DNA from: Meta bourneti
Lineage: Eukaryota; Arthropoda; Arachnida; Araneae; Tetragnathidae
Direction: 5' to 3'
Assembly: GCA_933210815.1 (NCBI GenBank)
Contig: OW119923.1
Coordinates: 95,775,474 to 95,839,473, forward strand
Length of the DNA: 64,000 bases
Positions 10,245 through 21,251 of this stretch are shown here, one piece after another (position 1 is the stretch's first letter; each line of letters starts with the position of its first letter). Below the pieces are notes generated by a model. It did no database searches. It was not told the origin of the DNA and saw nothing but the letters and a program-made list of their open reading frames with translations. The translations under genes and the position numbers were made by a program.

Positions 10245-10445
10245 CCCCCATAGCAGTTCGATAACGGACCCAAGTATCAGGTTATATAACCAGCCCCAAC
10301 ACTAGTTTAGAAGACAGGCCCTCATTTAACAGTTCGATAACAGGCCACAATACCAGGTTAGATGATTGCCATAGTAGCAGTTAGACCCCCGGCAGACTCC
10401 AATACCTGGTAAGAACCCAAATACCAGTTCAGACGAGTGACCTTC
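10245..10445. repeat. Degenerate minisatellite
   Basis: Loose repetition of words such as CAGTTCGATAAC, ACAGGCC and ATACCAGGTTAGA suggests an old array of roughly 27-bp units. It is too diverged to define a clean period by eye. Confidence 0.5.
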
Positions 10446-10457
10446 ATTAAATTTAAA

Positions 10458-10857
10458 ACCACGGACATGATATGTAAGTCGACTGAGCATTGCTATTGAG
10501 TGGAGCTTCAAAATGTGTGACCAACATTTCGACTAGTACTCACGTGACTGCTCTGAAAAATTGACTTGCTTGCTGATTTGGCATCTTATTGCCTCGTTCG
10601 GCGATATAACGTCTAATCACAGGGTAGGTGCTTGAATGCGGATTTCTATAGATTAGCGACAAAAATGGTGAAATCGCCAAAGTCTGCTATGTCATGCGGG
10701 CCAATCAAATGATGAATAAATAGATGGACATCTTCTCCCATTCCTTGAAGAAATCAGATGCTTGGTTCTACCGGGCAGACGAATGTAGTTTGGGTCACAT
10801 GATCCTAAATACATAAAAATATCACCATTTCTCACTCTACTTTTATGTTTCCTCTTT
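10458..10857 (+). repeat. Repeat X copy 2
   Basis: Starts ACCACGGACATGATATGTAA, runs through GTGTGACCAACAT, CTCACGTGACTGCTC and GGTGAAATCGCCAAAG, and ends CTCACTCTACTTTTATGTTT. It is shortened between the GGCAGACGAA block and the end relative to the other copies. Confidence 0.75.
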
Positions 10858-10904
10858 GTGTTACACTTCACACACATACTACGATGACTTCACACACATA
10901 TACG

Positions 10905-11114
10905 ATAAGATGAGCATCCAGTAATTCATCATGATTGGTCCCCACGACATAGTAGCAGAATTAAGCAATTTTACCAATTTTTTATGAAGATGAATTTTCG
11001 GTTCCGCCCAGATGAAAAAGTAGCCTAAGGATCACGTTACTACTAGTTTTGGCCACATGATTTTCGGCACATAAAAGGGTTATCATTGCTCATTCTACTT
11101 TTATATTTCCTCTA
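10905..11114 (+). repeat. Repeat X, second partial copy
   Basis: Only the 3' half is present: CATCATGATTGGTCC, then GATCACGTTACTACTAGTTT, ending CATTCTACTTTTATATTTCC. It lies 50 bp after copy 2 in the same orientation. Confidence 0.65.
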
Positions 11115-11565
11115 AGTTTAAAATGTGTCTCTAGTACTCAATTTCTAACTTGCATAACTTCATTTTGTTCCCCTTCATTTCCATACTTGAGCAATTTTAT
11201 TGTTACGGATATTTATAAATTAAACTTAGAAAACCATTTTCACAGTACCAAAAACGTTTCATATTTTTCGAGTCCCCCTTTCCCGTCAGGCGGGTACTGA
11301 TGACCCCCCGTGTGACTCTGTATTATATATCCTGACCGATGCCATAAGGATATATGCACAGCAGGTTCAGAAACGCTGTCCTAAGTTCATAAGGCAGAGG
11401 GACGGTCATTTAATTATGTGAGAGAGTAATCAAATAAAGCTTCGAGGAATGACTTATGCTGACTGTTGTGGAAACATCCAAATTGAATTAAATTTATTTC
11501 AGTCCGCTTAGTGTGTCGTTCTTTATTAAGGCAATCAATGAATCTAAACATCTTTGTTCTTCGAA

Positions 11566-11993
11566 TAGACGTGAAATGTAAGTTGACTTAGCATTGCGAA
11601 TGAGAGGAGCTTCAAAAAGTGTGACCAACATGTCGACTAGTAGTCACGTGACTGCTCGGTGAAAATGTGATCTGGTTGGACGATTTGGCAGCTTATCGAC
11701 TCGTTTGCCGATATAACATCGTGTTACAGGGAGGATATGAGAATGCACATTTTTATAGAATGGTGAAAAGAAAGGTGAAATCGCCAAAGTCTACTACCCT
11801 GTCACACGGACTAATTAGATGATGAATCACTGGATGCTCGTCTTATCCCGTCTCGTGGACCTATCGCATGATGAACGTTCGTTTCCCCCGGCAGACGAAA
11901 GTAGTGTAAGTGTTACTTTATTCTAGTTTTGGACACATAAGCCAAAGCTCATAAAAATATTACCATTGCACATTCTACTTCTTTAATTCCTTT
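11566..11993 (+). repeat. Repeat X copy 3
   Basis: A near-complete copy with AATAGACGTGAAATGTAAG at the start, CGACTAGTAGTCACGTGAC inside, and CATTCTACTTCTTTAATTCC at the end. The first ~13 bases and the reverse complement of the last ~13 are similar (GTGAAATATAAG against GGAAATATAAAAG in the best copies), hinting at short inverted ends. Confidence 0.75.
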
Positions 11994-12367
11994 GATCCTT
12001 TCCTAACAAGTAATACTAACTCCAGTGATTAGAATCGAGACAAACTTGTACCAGTTTGAATAGGTGTGAAATAAGCAAGTCATGCCACTTTGATAAATCG
12101 TCTATACAGAACTGTTTTCCTGTGTATGATTTAAAAATATTTTCCTTAATAGAAGAAAAATACAATTCATTCAGAATGACCTGTTCCATTGTAACATGAG
12201 ATAAAAGAATTATTTCTGTTATTTCTAAGTATTCAACACTTTTGGTGAGCTTGTTAGTAATCTAGTACAGTGAAATTATGTACGATAAATTAAACTAGCA
12301 GATCAGTGTGCCAAAATTTTTATTCCTAATTCATGGAAGTGCTGTTATTGATATTCCATACTTCATT
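11994..12367. other. AT-rich, nothing recognised
   Basis: No frame, repeat family or structured RNA stands out. Confidence 0.5.
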
Positions 12368-12668
12368 TGAGGACCGCTGTATTAGCAACTGGAGGGCTGC
12401 GAGCTCGAATCTTGGTCCAGCGAAACACCGTCGTGAACATGGGGGTTAATGCATATTAAAACTGCCGTGGCATCAAATGTCCTCACGTTGGCGTGGTGTG
12501 GAAGTTTGGAGAGTGGGGTGCCAGCTCAGGTGTCGTTCTAGTCATCTGACCGTGGTTGAAAATTACAAGCCGTTATCCTTGAATCTTTCCCTTCGGCATT
12601 GATCCCCGACCGTCGCCAATAACCCGTTGTGTTGCTCCAGTGTGACGTTAACTCACTACCTACTTACC
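12368..12668 (+). repeat. SINE-A copy 9
   Basis: The head is partly deleted (GAGGACCGCTGTATTAGCAA), so box A is missing; the body and tail (GACGTTAACTCACTACCTAC) are well kept. Confidence 0.85.
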
Positions 12669-13004
12669 CTACCTCATTGGAATCCATTTATAAGAAAATA
12701 TAAGCACTGATAAGCACAATTCATACGTCGAAATAAAATGAAGTTAGTTCAAAAATATAAAACGGCATTTTGTTTACATGTTTGGGGTCACCACCTTGGT
12801 GGTTCCGGAAGAACCCCAACTCAAATGCTGGCTAGCAGCAACCAATTATTCGATATTATTTCAGCGTGTTATCAACTGTACCTTAAGAATCTCAGGAACG
12901 AGGAAACATAATTTATTCAGACGTAACAATTATACTGGTAAAGGAATAAAGAGCAAATGGTTTGACATGCATACGGAGAAAAGTTGCACGGCACACTGCT
13001 AGAA

Positions 13005-13290
13005 CAACCTCCCTCAGATGTGAACTGAAGGTTTACTACGACGAAGAATTCTTAACGCGAACAGTTGTAACGATAAATACATTCTTAATGCAAACAGTTG
13101 CAACGATAAGAACACCAATTCTAGAGATCTTTTTAAGAGTTGCCATAACAACTTCCACCAGATGTGAACTGAAGGTTTACAACAAGAATTCTTAACGCGA
13201 ACAGTTGTAACTATAAGAACAGTCTTAATGCGAACAGTTGCAACAATAAGAACACCAATTCTAGAGATCGTTTTTAAGTATTGCCACACA
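13005..13290. repeat. Tandem duplication, two ~144-bp units
   Basis: CAGATGTGAACTGAAGGTTT starts each unit (13015 and 13159). Each unit also carries two inner ACGCGAACAGTTG / ATGCAAACAGTTGCAAC repeats and ends ACACCAATTCTAGAGATC. Confidence 0.85.
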
Positions 13291-14125
13291 TGTTTCAAAT
13301 GTAATATTAATGGTATTAATCCTTATTTGCAATACACTGCATGGTAAAAAGTTCGAACCTCAGTCATGAAACAAAAATTAGCTTCTTAACGTCCACTTCA
13401 ATTGCATGTCATTCACTTGTAAAAGGCGATTCGATTATTTTTTACCTCTAAACTTATTTTCGGGATTTGGCTCAGGTCTCCTTTTCAGTACTAATTTCTA
13501 TCTTCCAGATTTCTAATTGCCTTCTGTAATCAGACAATTCCTAGGGCGACGAGAGCTCTTCCGTACACTTCTAGCAATATCATGCAGTCTCTAGCTTAAA
13601 TTAAGCATATTCAAACCAAGCGAATGAATTCCGTAGGTTTTGTTTTTAAGCTGTTTAAATTTATTTTGCTATTCAATTAGCTTGTAACACCTTGAATCTA
13701 CTGTAAAATAATTAGTGTTTGTTATTATAAATGTAAAAACCATTTGAAAGCATCCATAACAAAGTATCCATATTTGGTAGGTGTTGAATTGTAGTGAATT
13801 ATTTTTGATTTCTGTTTTTCCCCGTGACTTTTAATTTTGGTTTGAGTTTCATTTTACAGCGCTCGCACAATTAATCTGGTGATCTTAGCTCGCGCTTTAT
13901 CAGATAGCGTTTTTATGTGTGTGAGGAGACAACAGCGTTCTAATTTTTTGCCGAAATCCATGAGGTATTTTTGCTTCCTGTTTTAATATCATTTTTTGTG
14001 TAATTCTTCACATGGAAGAGAGAGAATTGTCATTTGTGATTGAATAATTAACATTAAAACCATACAGTCCACTATAACTGGTTTGTGTTTTTGTTGTGTG
14101 TGAATTGCCTTTCGCGCTTCGACGG
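13291..14125. other. AT-rich, nothing recognised
   Basis: No supported gene or repeat. Confidence 0.5.
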
Positions 14126-14436
14126 GTTAGTTAAGTAGGTAAGTAGCCGAATTAACGTCGCAATGGAGCAAAACAAAGGGCTATTGGTGACGATTTGAGA
14201 TCCATTCCGAAGAGGACGATCCGAGGACAGCACCTAGATGTGTAGACCACATTCAGATGACGAGGTCTACATCTGATCTGGCACCCCACTCTCCAAACTT
14301 CCACACCACGCCAATGTGATGATATTTGAGGCCACGACACATTTAACGTGCATCACCCTTACGTAAACGACGCTTTGGTTAGTCTCGAACTAGCAACCCT
14401 CCGATTACTTATCCGCTACACTTCCAACAGGGCCAG
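14126..14436 (-). repeat. SINE-A copy 10, full length
   Basis: Tail GTTAAGTAGGTAAGTAGC at the low coordinate and head TTCCAACAGGGCCAG at the high coordinate. The middle block normally reading ACGTAATTTTGAACC is mutated to CTAGATGTGTAGACC. Confidence 0.85.
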
Positions 14437-15335
14437 AAAGTACTTGGAAAAACAAAATGTATAATGCAAACTTAAGAATTTTGTATCCAAGCTAAAACGA
14501 ACCTATTGTTTCCTTCTAGACTGTTAATTATACAAATAAAAAATGCGGAAACTTGTTTTTTTTTGCGGAAGTACAAACTTCGGAAGAGGATCGTTATGGA
14601 AACAGCTGCACCGGCGCGTCAATACACTCCCAACAAAACAGGATTAAAAAAGTCCCTTGCACTCTCATGAGAAGAAGATTACTGTCAACACCACACTGCA
14701 CCTCAGAACCTAGAGGTTGTTTTTCAGTCCATCTAATGCAGGGTCCTCATGTTGTTATCCAACGGCTTCATTTCTCAGCTACATTATAACAAGCCCTTCC
14801 TGTACAGAACAAAAGTTTTTTTATTCTAATTGAGCAGCAACATCCTATAAATTTAACGAAATCCAGAATAGCTTTATTATACAGGAACTACGTGCATAGC
14901 ATTCGCGTTTAAGTTTCTTATTTGCTTATTGATGGGACTTTACTTGCATTAAATACCGTATTTGAACCGATTTATATAGAACTAACTTTATTATCCGGTT
15001 TACCCCGAGTTTTTGCTGCTTTAAACAAACCAAGTCGCGACTCTGTTCCCTCGGCAGTTTCGTTGCATCGTCTAATCGATTTTTGAGCTTTGTCCACTTC
15101 AAGTATTCGTGTTCTTTCCTCTTCCAATTGCTAGGGTCGTGACGACTTTTGGCATTATTTTTTATTCTAGTTTGGTTAAAAAAATTTTTCTTCCTTAAAA
15201 TTCTATTCAAAATTTTATTTTTATTGCTCTAAGGAAACGGCGCCTTAATTGAAAATTGTCGCGTTGTCGTGTATATATATATATATTCCTAACAATTGTC
15301 CTTAAAAATAGAATTTCCCCAAAAAGAATTTGAAA
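14437..15335. other. Unassigned; no convincing gene
   Basis: Short frames at 14553-14789 (+) and 14926-15210 (-) have no motif I recognise. A (TA)n run of about 10 bases sits near 15275. Confidence 0.5.
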
Positions 15336-15337
15336 TA

Positions 15338-16746
15338 CACTGCTGGCCACCGTAAATGCAACACCCTGAAGGAAGCATGCAAATAATATGAAATTTACAA
15401 CATGCATTAGCGGAGGTGAGATATGCAAATGATTCGAATTTCAGCGCAGACGCACATCACGCGCGCCTGTGGCGCCACTTCAAAGCGCTATTTAAGGCTT
15501 GGAGATTTCGACGATTTCAAGTACGGCAATTGTGTTTTTCTTGTGGTTTTTTCAAAAAAACGATCAATTATGCCTCGTAGAAAACAGCGATCATCTTTTG
15601 ATCAAGTATCCGAGTTCGACAGAGGAAGGATAGTGGCCTACCGAGATTGTGGATTATCTTTCAGGGAAATCGGTAGTCGTGTTGGACGAAACCAAACAAC
15701 TGTTATGCGGATATGTGATCGTTGGATGCAGGAGTGTACGACGGACCGACGTGTTCGATCGCATCCACCTCAGTGCACCACTTCACGTGATGACAGGCAT
15801 ATTGTGCGTATGGCAGTGACGGATCGCTCAGCCACATCACGATCCATAGCACAGCACATTCAGTCTGTACCGCATCATCCAGTGTCTGCGCGTACCATTC
15901 GACGCCGTTTACAGCAGAGTGGTCTGTCCGCAAGACGTCCATTGCTTCGTCTACCCTTGACGCAGAACCACAGACGTTTCCGCCGCCAATGGTGCGATGA
16001 AAGAAGGATGTGGACGGCAGAATGGAATGAAATTGTCTTTACTGACGAGTCACGCTTCTGTCTGCAACACCACGATGGTCGGATTCGAGTCTGGAGACAC
16101 CGTGGAGAGAGGATGCTGAACAGCTGCTTTATGCACCGCCACACTGGTCCTGCACCGGGTATTATGGTATGGGGCGGTATTGGATATCACTCTCGCACTC
16201 CTCTAGTACGCATTGCCGGTACTTTAAACAGCCAGCGCTACATCTCCGAGGTGTTGGAGCCAGTTGTCCTTCCTTACCTTCAGGGCTTGCCCACAGCCAT
16301 ATTTCAACAGGATAATGCGCGACCACACGTGGCACGCATTGTCCAAGGGTTCTTCGTCAATCGCCAGATTGAATTGCTTCCCTGGCCAGCTCGCTCTCCG
16401 GATCTTTCGCCGATAGAAAACATGTGGTCCATGGTTGCTCAACGATTGACCCAGAATACATCCCCAGCTGCCACACCAGATCAACTTTGGCAACGTGTGG
16501 AAGCTGCTTGGTCTGCTGTACCCCAAGAACACATCCAAAGTCTCTTTGAATCAATGCTGAGGCGTGTGGCAGAGGTGATCTCCAACAATGGCGGCTACTC
16601 TGGCTACTGATTTTGGCAGGGACCACACTTCACAGAAGTCTATAAATTTAATCATTTGATACTTGGTCAACATGTTATCTACAAAATAAATTTTGTTGTG
16701 ATATCTTTTGTCTTTCTTGGTGTTGCAATTTGGGTGGCCAGCAGTG
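15338..16746 (+). mobile_element. Tc1-type transposon, copy 1 (complete)
   Basis: The ends are CACTGCTGGCCACC at 15338 and its reverse complement GGTGGCCAGCAGTG ending at 16746. The inverted repeats are ~28 bp with about three mismatches, flanked by TA target duplications at 15336-15337 and 16747-16748. Total length is 1409 bp with a single intronless transposase gene. Two further copies at 25.5 and 34.0 kb share the ends and are only a few percent diverged, which points to recent activity. Confidence 0.97.
15570..16610 (+). CDS. Tc1-family transposase, DD34E
   Basis: This enzyme would cut the element out at its inverted ends and join it to TA sites. The 346-residue product is typical for Tc1 transposases. 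Residues ~12-55 form the first helix-turn-helix (EFDRGRIVAYRDCGLSFREI), and ~62-120 a second DNA-binding region ending in VSARTIRRRLQQSG. The catalytic domain has D159 (VFTDESRF), D248 (FQQDNARPH) and E283 (SPDLSPIENMW), with 34 residues between the last two. I chose the ATG giving MPRRKQ because all three copies share it; the frame is open 49 codons further upstream, but that sequence reads like 5' untranslated DNA. Differences from copy 3 include C56 for Gly, S92 for Thr, F187 for Val and an altered end (MLRRVAE). No frameshift or stop, so it may be functional. Confidence 0.95.
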   Translation: MPRRKQRSSFDQVSEFDRGRIVAYRDCGLSFREIGSRVGRNQTTVMRICDRWMQECTTDRRVRSHPPQCTTSRDDRHIVRMAVTDRSATSRSIAQHIQSVPHHPVSARTIRRRLQQSGLSARRPLLRLPLTQNHRRFRRQWCDERRMWTAEWNEIVFTDESRFCLQHHDGRIRVWRHRGERMLNSCFMHRHTGPAPGIMVWGGIGYHSRTPLVRIAGTLNSQRYISEVLEPVVLPYLQGLPTAIFQQDNARPHVARIVQGFFVNRQIELLPWPARSPDLSPIENMWSMVAQRLTQNTSPAATPDQLWQRVEAAWSAVPQEHIQSLFESMLRRVAEVISNNGGYSGY

Positions 16747-16748
16747 TA

Positions 16749-18035
16749 CATGTATTTCGTGATCATACATTTAATAAAGTTAAACAAACAAAAAGCTTTA
16801 AATTTTGATCGTTTTAAGATACTAGCTTTAAAATTAGATAATTTTAGATCGTTACACTAGCTTTAAAATAAGATATTTAGTGCTTAATATTACCGAACAG
16901 TAAGCTACATCAATTTTAAAATCGTCAATTTTTAGTTTATTTTACATTAAAACTAAAAATTGTCATTTCGAAAAACTAAAAAACCGGTTTATATAACTAT
17001 TTCTTGTTGACCTTAAATTGAAAAAAAAATGTTTGCTACTAAAAACCAAATACTCTTTTCCTGACTTACAAAAGCAATATGCATGGTATACATCTTCAAG
17101 AAATGTGGATGTCTAAAATCGTGCCTCGCGTTCAAACAAGCAAAAGTTCTTTGAAGAATCTTTTTTTCTCAATAAAATACCTACGATAGAAGTTTATACA
17201 TAATTGAATTAAGAACTAAAGTCAAAGAATCCAAGCTCTATGTGGTTAAGACGGCAAATAAATCCAGTCCTTTCGTATCGAATCGCTTAGAAAAATCCAC
17301 CCTTCACTAAAACTTCTTCCGGAATCCTTGTTCTTCTCCCGAATATCCAACCCGACTAAAGAATATAATTCTCGATAATGTGATTACGTTAGCATAAGTT
17401 GCTGAATCAAGAAAGACCGTTAAGTTTGTTGCTTAGAATTCCAACACAGATTTCAATCTCTTACGTCGGAAAAAGAACGGCGCGAAAGTGCTAAATTCCT
17501 TTTCACCCTTCCACTTTCAATTGTAAAAAGTTCGTCCCTTTCTGTTGTGGGTTGGGGTTTTCTATTCCATTTTACTGCACTTTTCTTTTTTCTAATTTTT
17601 TATGAACTGTTCCAGGAAAAATGTCAGCTATTTCGGCCATGAAAGGCTTTTTCGCAGATGATCAAATTTGATAAGCTCGGTTTTTTTCATGGCGTTCTTT
17701 ATGGTTCTTTGTTTTAACAAAGCATACTTCTTGAGAGATGAAACAATTTCCTCAGTACCGAAATAAACTTAGCACGGAAACGGGAAAATTCTAGTACGTG
17801 GAAAATGGTAATTCTGTTCGAAAAGTATTAAGTATTGGTACAAATTGTGTTAAAACTTTTGAAGTTGTATGATTTTATTTTCGAAAAATATTTAACCAAG
17901 TCATGTTTTCGACTTGGTTAAATATTTTTGAGTATGGAAGTGGATATGAGTTATGGTTAAGAACGTTAGTCTAAGGAGTCTTGTGTGGGTAAAATAAAAT
18001 GCCAAAGCTTTTCCATTTCCCCTTAAAAGCTCAAT
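16749..18035. other. AT-rich interval with a 19-bp hairpin
   Basis: Near 16792-16885 short CTAGCTTTAAAAT words repeat. At 17884-17902 and 17911-17929 a perfect 19-bp inverted repeat (AATATTTAACCAAGTC stem) has an 8-nt loop. Nothing else is recognised. Confidence 0.55.
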
Positions 18036-18052
18036 TAAAATTATTTTCCGTG

Positions 18053-18350
18053 CCGCCCGTTTGGAGGAGTAACGGATTAGAAACCGGAGGTTTACGAATT
18101 CGAATCCAACCAAAGACCGTTGTGTACAATGGGGCTGTTGCACGTAAATCTGTCGTGGCCTCAAATGTCCTCACGTTGGCGTGGAAGTTTGGGGAGTGGG
18201 ATGCCAGTTCAGGTGTTAAATCGTTCTCTGATTGTGGTACAAACCTACGTGTTGTCCTTTCAATACGGGGATTGATCCCCAAAGACCGTCGACCCAAGGA
18301 CCGTCGCCAATAGCCCGTTGTGTTGCGCCAGAGTGACGTTAATTAAATAC
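18053..18350 (+). repeat. SINE-A copy 11, tail interrupted by a pogo-like MITE
   Basis: Head GTTTGGAGGAGTAACGGATT, body, and tail AATTAAATAC. The tail resumes after the MITE as TACCTACCTA at 18743. A diverged target duplication is visible outside both: AAAATTATTTTCCGTG near 18036 and AAAATCATTTTCTGTTG near 18752. This shows the SINE inserted first and the MITE later. Confidence 0.85.
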
Positions 18351-18621
18351 CAGTGGACTCCTTCTTAACCGGCCACTTTTTAACCGGTCTCCGCTTTAAG
18401 CGGCCGCCACTGACCAATTATGTACTGTAAATACAGTAGTTAGTAAACGAAACACATAACATGTGTTTCGTTTTTTCCAACAAAGGAAGTTCTTCCAGGT
18501 TAATTTTCTTAATTATATATTATATGTATATGTATATGTATATATATATATGTATATATATGTGTATATGTATATATATATGTATGTATGTATATATATA
18601 TGCATATGTATATATATATGC

Positions 18622-18658
<37 letters not shown>

Positions 18659-18742
18659 TATGTATATATATATGCATATGTATATATCGTTATCCTGTCT
18701 GGGTCCCGGTCCCGAAGTGGCCGGTTAAGAGGGAATGCACTG
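18351..18742. mobile_element. Pogo/Tigger-like MITE with a microsatellite core
   Basis: The left end CAGTGGACTCCTTCTTAACC runs to GGCCAC at 18376. It is matched by a right end at 18717-18742 whose reverse complement starts CAGTGCATTCCCTCTTAACC: 26 bp with three or four mismatches. TA (or TAC) is repeated at both edges. CAGT... ends with a TA duplication are typical of pogo-type elements (family knowledge). No transposase; the middle is a TATATG/TATA microsatellite. Confidence 0.8.
18515..18688. repeat. TATA/TATG microsatellite
   Basis: About 170 bp of (TA)n broken by TG and GC steps (TATATATGCATATGTATA-like). It lies inside the pogo-like MITE and produces false open frames rich in Ile and Tyr. 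Confidence 0.95.
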
Positions 18743-18768
18743 TACCTACCTAAAATCATTTTCTGTTG

Positions 18769-19437
18769 CCTTAATAATCCAAGCCTACATTTCACGTTCT
18801 GGATTTACCTGGGCTTAGGCCACCCTTTATCACACCTGTTTCCAGGCAATTAGGAGGCAGCGCGTATAATGAAATGATCCGATGATAGAAACGGTCACTG
18901 ATCCCAGAGTCTTGTGCATCAATAGTGGGGCATGTTTAGTCAGAGGCGATTACTCTGTTACGGTCAGGTTAAGGTGCAGAGTAATGATTCTCCTGTCTGG
19001 ACATTGAAGGGTGACAGTAGACATTGTGAGAACGTCTCAAATGGAGCATCACACTATCTCGGGGTCCTCGGTTCCCTTACAGCTTAGGATTATAGGAGAT
19101 TGAGAAAATCCCTCTCAACCGAACGTCTGTGGCGTTGTGAGTATGACTGATTTTAGAGAAATAAGCGCAGTCATGTGGAACATATCTTTTATGCTAATGG
19201 GGTTTTTTGGAATTGAACTGAAACTAGCTATTTCTTTATTATTTTTAAGTAGAAAAGTTTTTAAATGAGACGAAAATTAACAAATCAGAACTATCTGTCA
19301 ACAAATTGGGATTCAGGAGTCGAACCTTAAACCCAATGGGTTATAGTGGTATTTTCTTGACTGCAAACTCCAAGTATACCATTTTGAGTTGTAACTGTTG
19401 TAAATGTTATATTATAAAAGGCCCAATAGCAATCAGG
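18769..19437. other. Unassigned, slightly more GC-rich
   Basis: No repeat family or convincing frame was recognised. Confidence 0.5.
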
Positions 19438-19562
19438 GGGAGGTATTTAATTAACGTCACGCTGGAGCAACACAACGGGCTATTGGCGAAGGTCCGGGAT
19501 CAATCCCCGAGAGAGATCGAGGACAGCACCACGTAATTTTAAACCATGGTCGGATGACGAAG
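19438..19562 (-). repeat. SINE-A copy 12, tail half only
   Basis: GAGGTATTTAATTAACGTCA through AACCATGGTCGGATGACGAA; the head half is missing. Confidence 0.85.
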
Positions 19563-19631
19563 CAAAGGAATTATAGCTTTTGTAACAAGTTTGCAAATAA
19601 ACGAAAGAAATTACACACTAACCTAGACTCA

Positions 19632-19890
19632 TTAACCCTCCTGGAGGTTCTCTCGACAAGATATCTCGTCATTAACAAAACTGACCAGATCTTGATAGAC
19701 GAGATATCTCGTCATTAACAAAACTGACCAGATCTTGATAGACGAGATATCTCGTCGTTAGAAGAAAACTGACTAGATCTTGATATCATCATAAACAAAT
19801 CGATTATATATGACGAGATATCTCGTCATTATCAAAATTGGTCAGGTCTTGTTGGACGAGATATCTCGTCGAAACCACCTGGAGGGTTAC
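19632..19890. mobile_element. TTAA-MITE C, best-preserved small copy
   Basis: TTAACCCTCCTGGAGGTTCT at the left mirrors GAAACCACCTGGAGGGTTA at the right. Inside are about five units, the first three 43 bp long (GACGAGATATCTCGTC plus an ATTAACAAAACTGACCAG spacer). GACGAGATATCTCGTC is a perfect 16-bp palindrome, and it also sits at the inner edge of both inverted ends. The right TTAA is mutated to TTAC. Confidence 0.85.
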
Positions 19891-20284
19891 TTCAACAACT
19901 CCCGGTATCAGAGTTCTGGACTTTAACTTCTGAAGTTTGATAATCGTGAACCCTGTGCATTGCTTATCGCATTATGCATTCCTTTCATTCTCATCTCACC
20001 TAACATTTCATGCATCTGGACTCTTCTCCGCATACAGGTTTCACGAACCCGAGGTACTCTAGTGATATTTTCTCATGGGCTTTAATGCTTCTGGTAAACA
20101 TGGAAATCGAGGCCCCTGGATACCCAAGTGATCTTTCTCTACTTTATTCTCTCTATCCTTTCTATTCACAATTATTATCCGTTGTCTGTCGTGTTGTTGA
20201 CGCAGCTTGGACAAATATGGCCCTTGGCCTAAAACCACAAACCAACGAATCAACCTCTCCACAATCCATTATCTTCAACTGATT
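19891..20284. other. Unassigned
   Basis: A 90-codon frame at 20010-20282 (+) resembles nothing known to me and lacks splice or start context. Confidence 0.45.
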
Positions 20285-20375
20285 GATTCAAAATTACGGG
20301 GTGTTGTTCTCGGACCGTCGCCAATAGCCCGTTGTTTTTCTCCAGTGTTACGAAAATTCAACTATCTACTTACCT
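20285..20375 (+). repeat. SINE-A copy 13, tail fragment
   Basis: TTCAAAATTACGGGGTGTTG, then GGACCGTCGCCAATAGCCCG and the tail, with an internal ~35-bp deletion. Confidence 0.8.
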
Positions 20376-21251
20376 CTCCACAATTCATTACATTTTATCA
20401 TTTTAAACCTGCATAAATAAAATTGTTAATCTCCAACAGCTTCAAACAGTTTTTTTAACATTACACACAGAATCCGCTTCTCATTTGTTTGCAAATATTA
20501 AATCCATCCATTCTGACCGAGGCGGCATATTTTTACAACATCCTAATTTATATCTTAAACGAGGAGGCATCAATTACAAGATCCTAAGAACGACAGGCGG
20601 AACGGAGTTAACGAAGTTTCGAAAAGATCGCTACTCATTTCGATATAACCCCAAGAATTATAAAAGCTGCGATCCGTTGCCTTTGTTCGCGCACTGTGTC
20701 CAGAGGAACTATTACTTTCGTTTGATTTATCGTTCCATATTTCATTCCAAGGGGGAAATTAGCTCCCGTTCTATTTTCATTAGCACTTGACTGCGCAGAG
20801 GGGGTATGGATATCGTTGGTGGGAGCTTTCAATATGCACGCGATTGTGTCATGGAAATGAACGATGTGGCGAAGTCTGGAACTGGCAATGCGGCTTTGCA
20901 ATGTGAGATTAGATGCTTTGTAATGCGAGATGCAGCTGGAATCAAACTTTTGAACTCGATTTAATCTGTACACGCATTTATCTTACCATGGAGCGATAAA
21001 AAAGTTCATGTGCCTTTGTTTGGAATTAAAAGGGCATAACGCGATTCCACTGGTGAATCAAGTTTAAAAAACTTTTACACGTAACTTTTTCATCGGAATT
21101 GAATCTGAAAATGTGATGAATGGGTTTAATCTTTTTGCAAATCACTTTAAGATTTTATATTAAAACTTACATTCATCTTGTACAATACATAAAGCAAAAT
21201 ATCTGTCGGAAGCAACAAAAACTCTCAATCTCTGAGTTTAGAAAGGTAAAC
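20376..21251. other. Unassigned; one 101-codon frame
   Basis: The frame at 20485-20790 (+) shows no motif. Nothing else is recognised. Confidence 0.45.

Noticed and set aside
18461..18853. 130-codon frame rich in Tyr/Ile
   Set aside because: Translation of the TATA/TATG microsatellite inside the pogo-like MITE.
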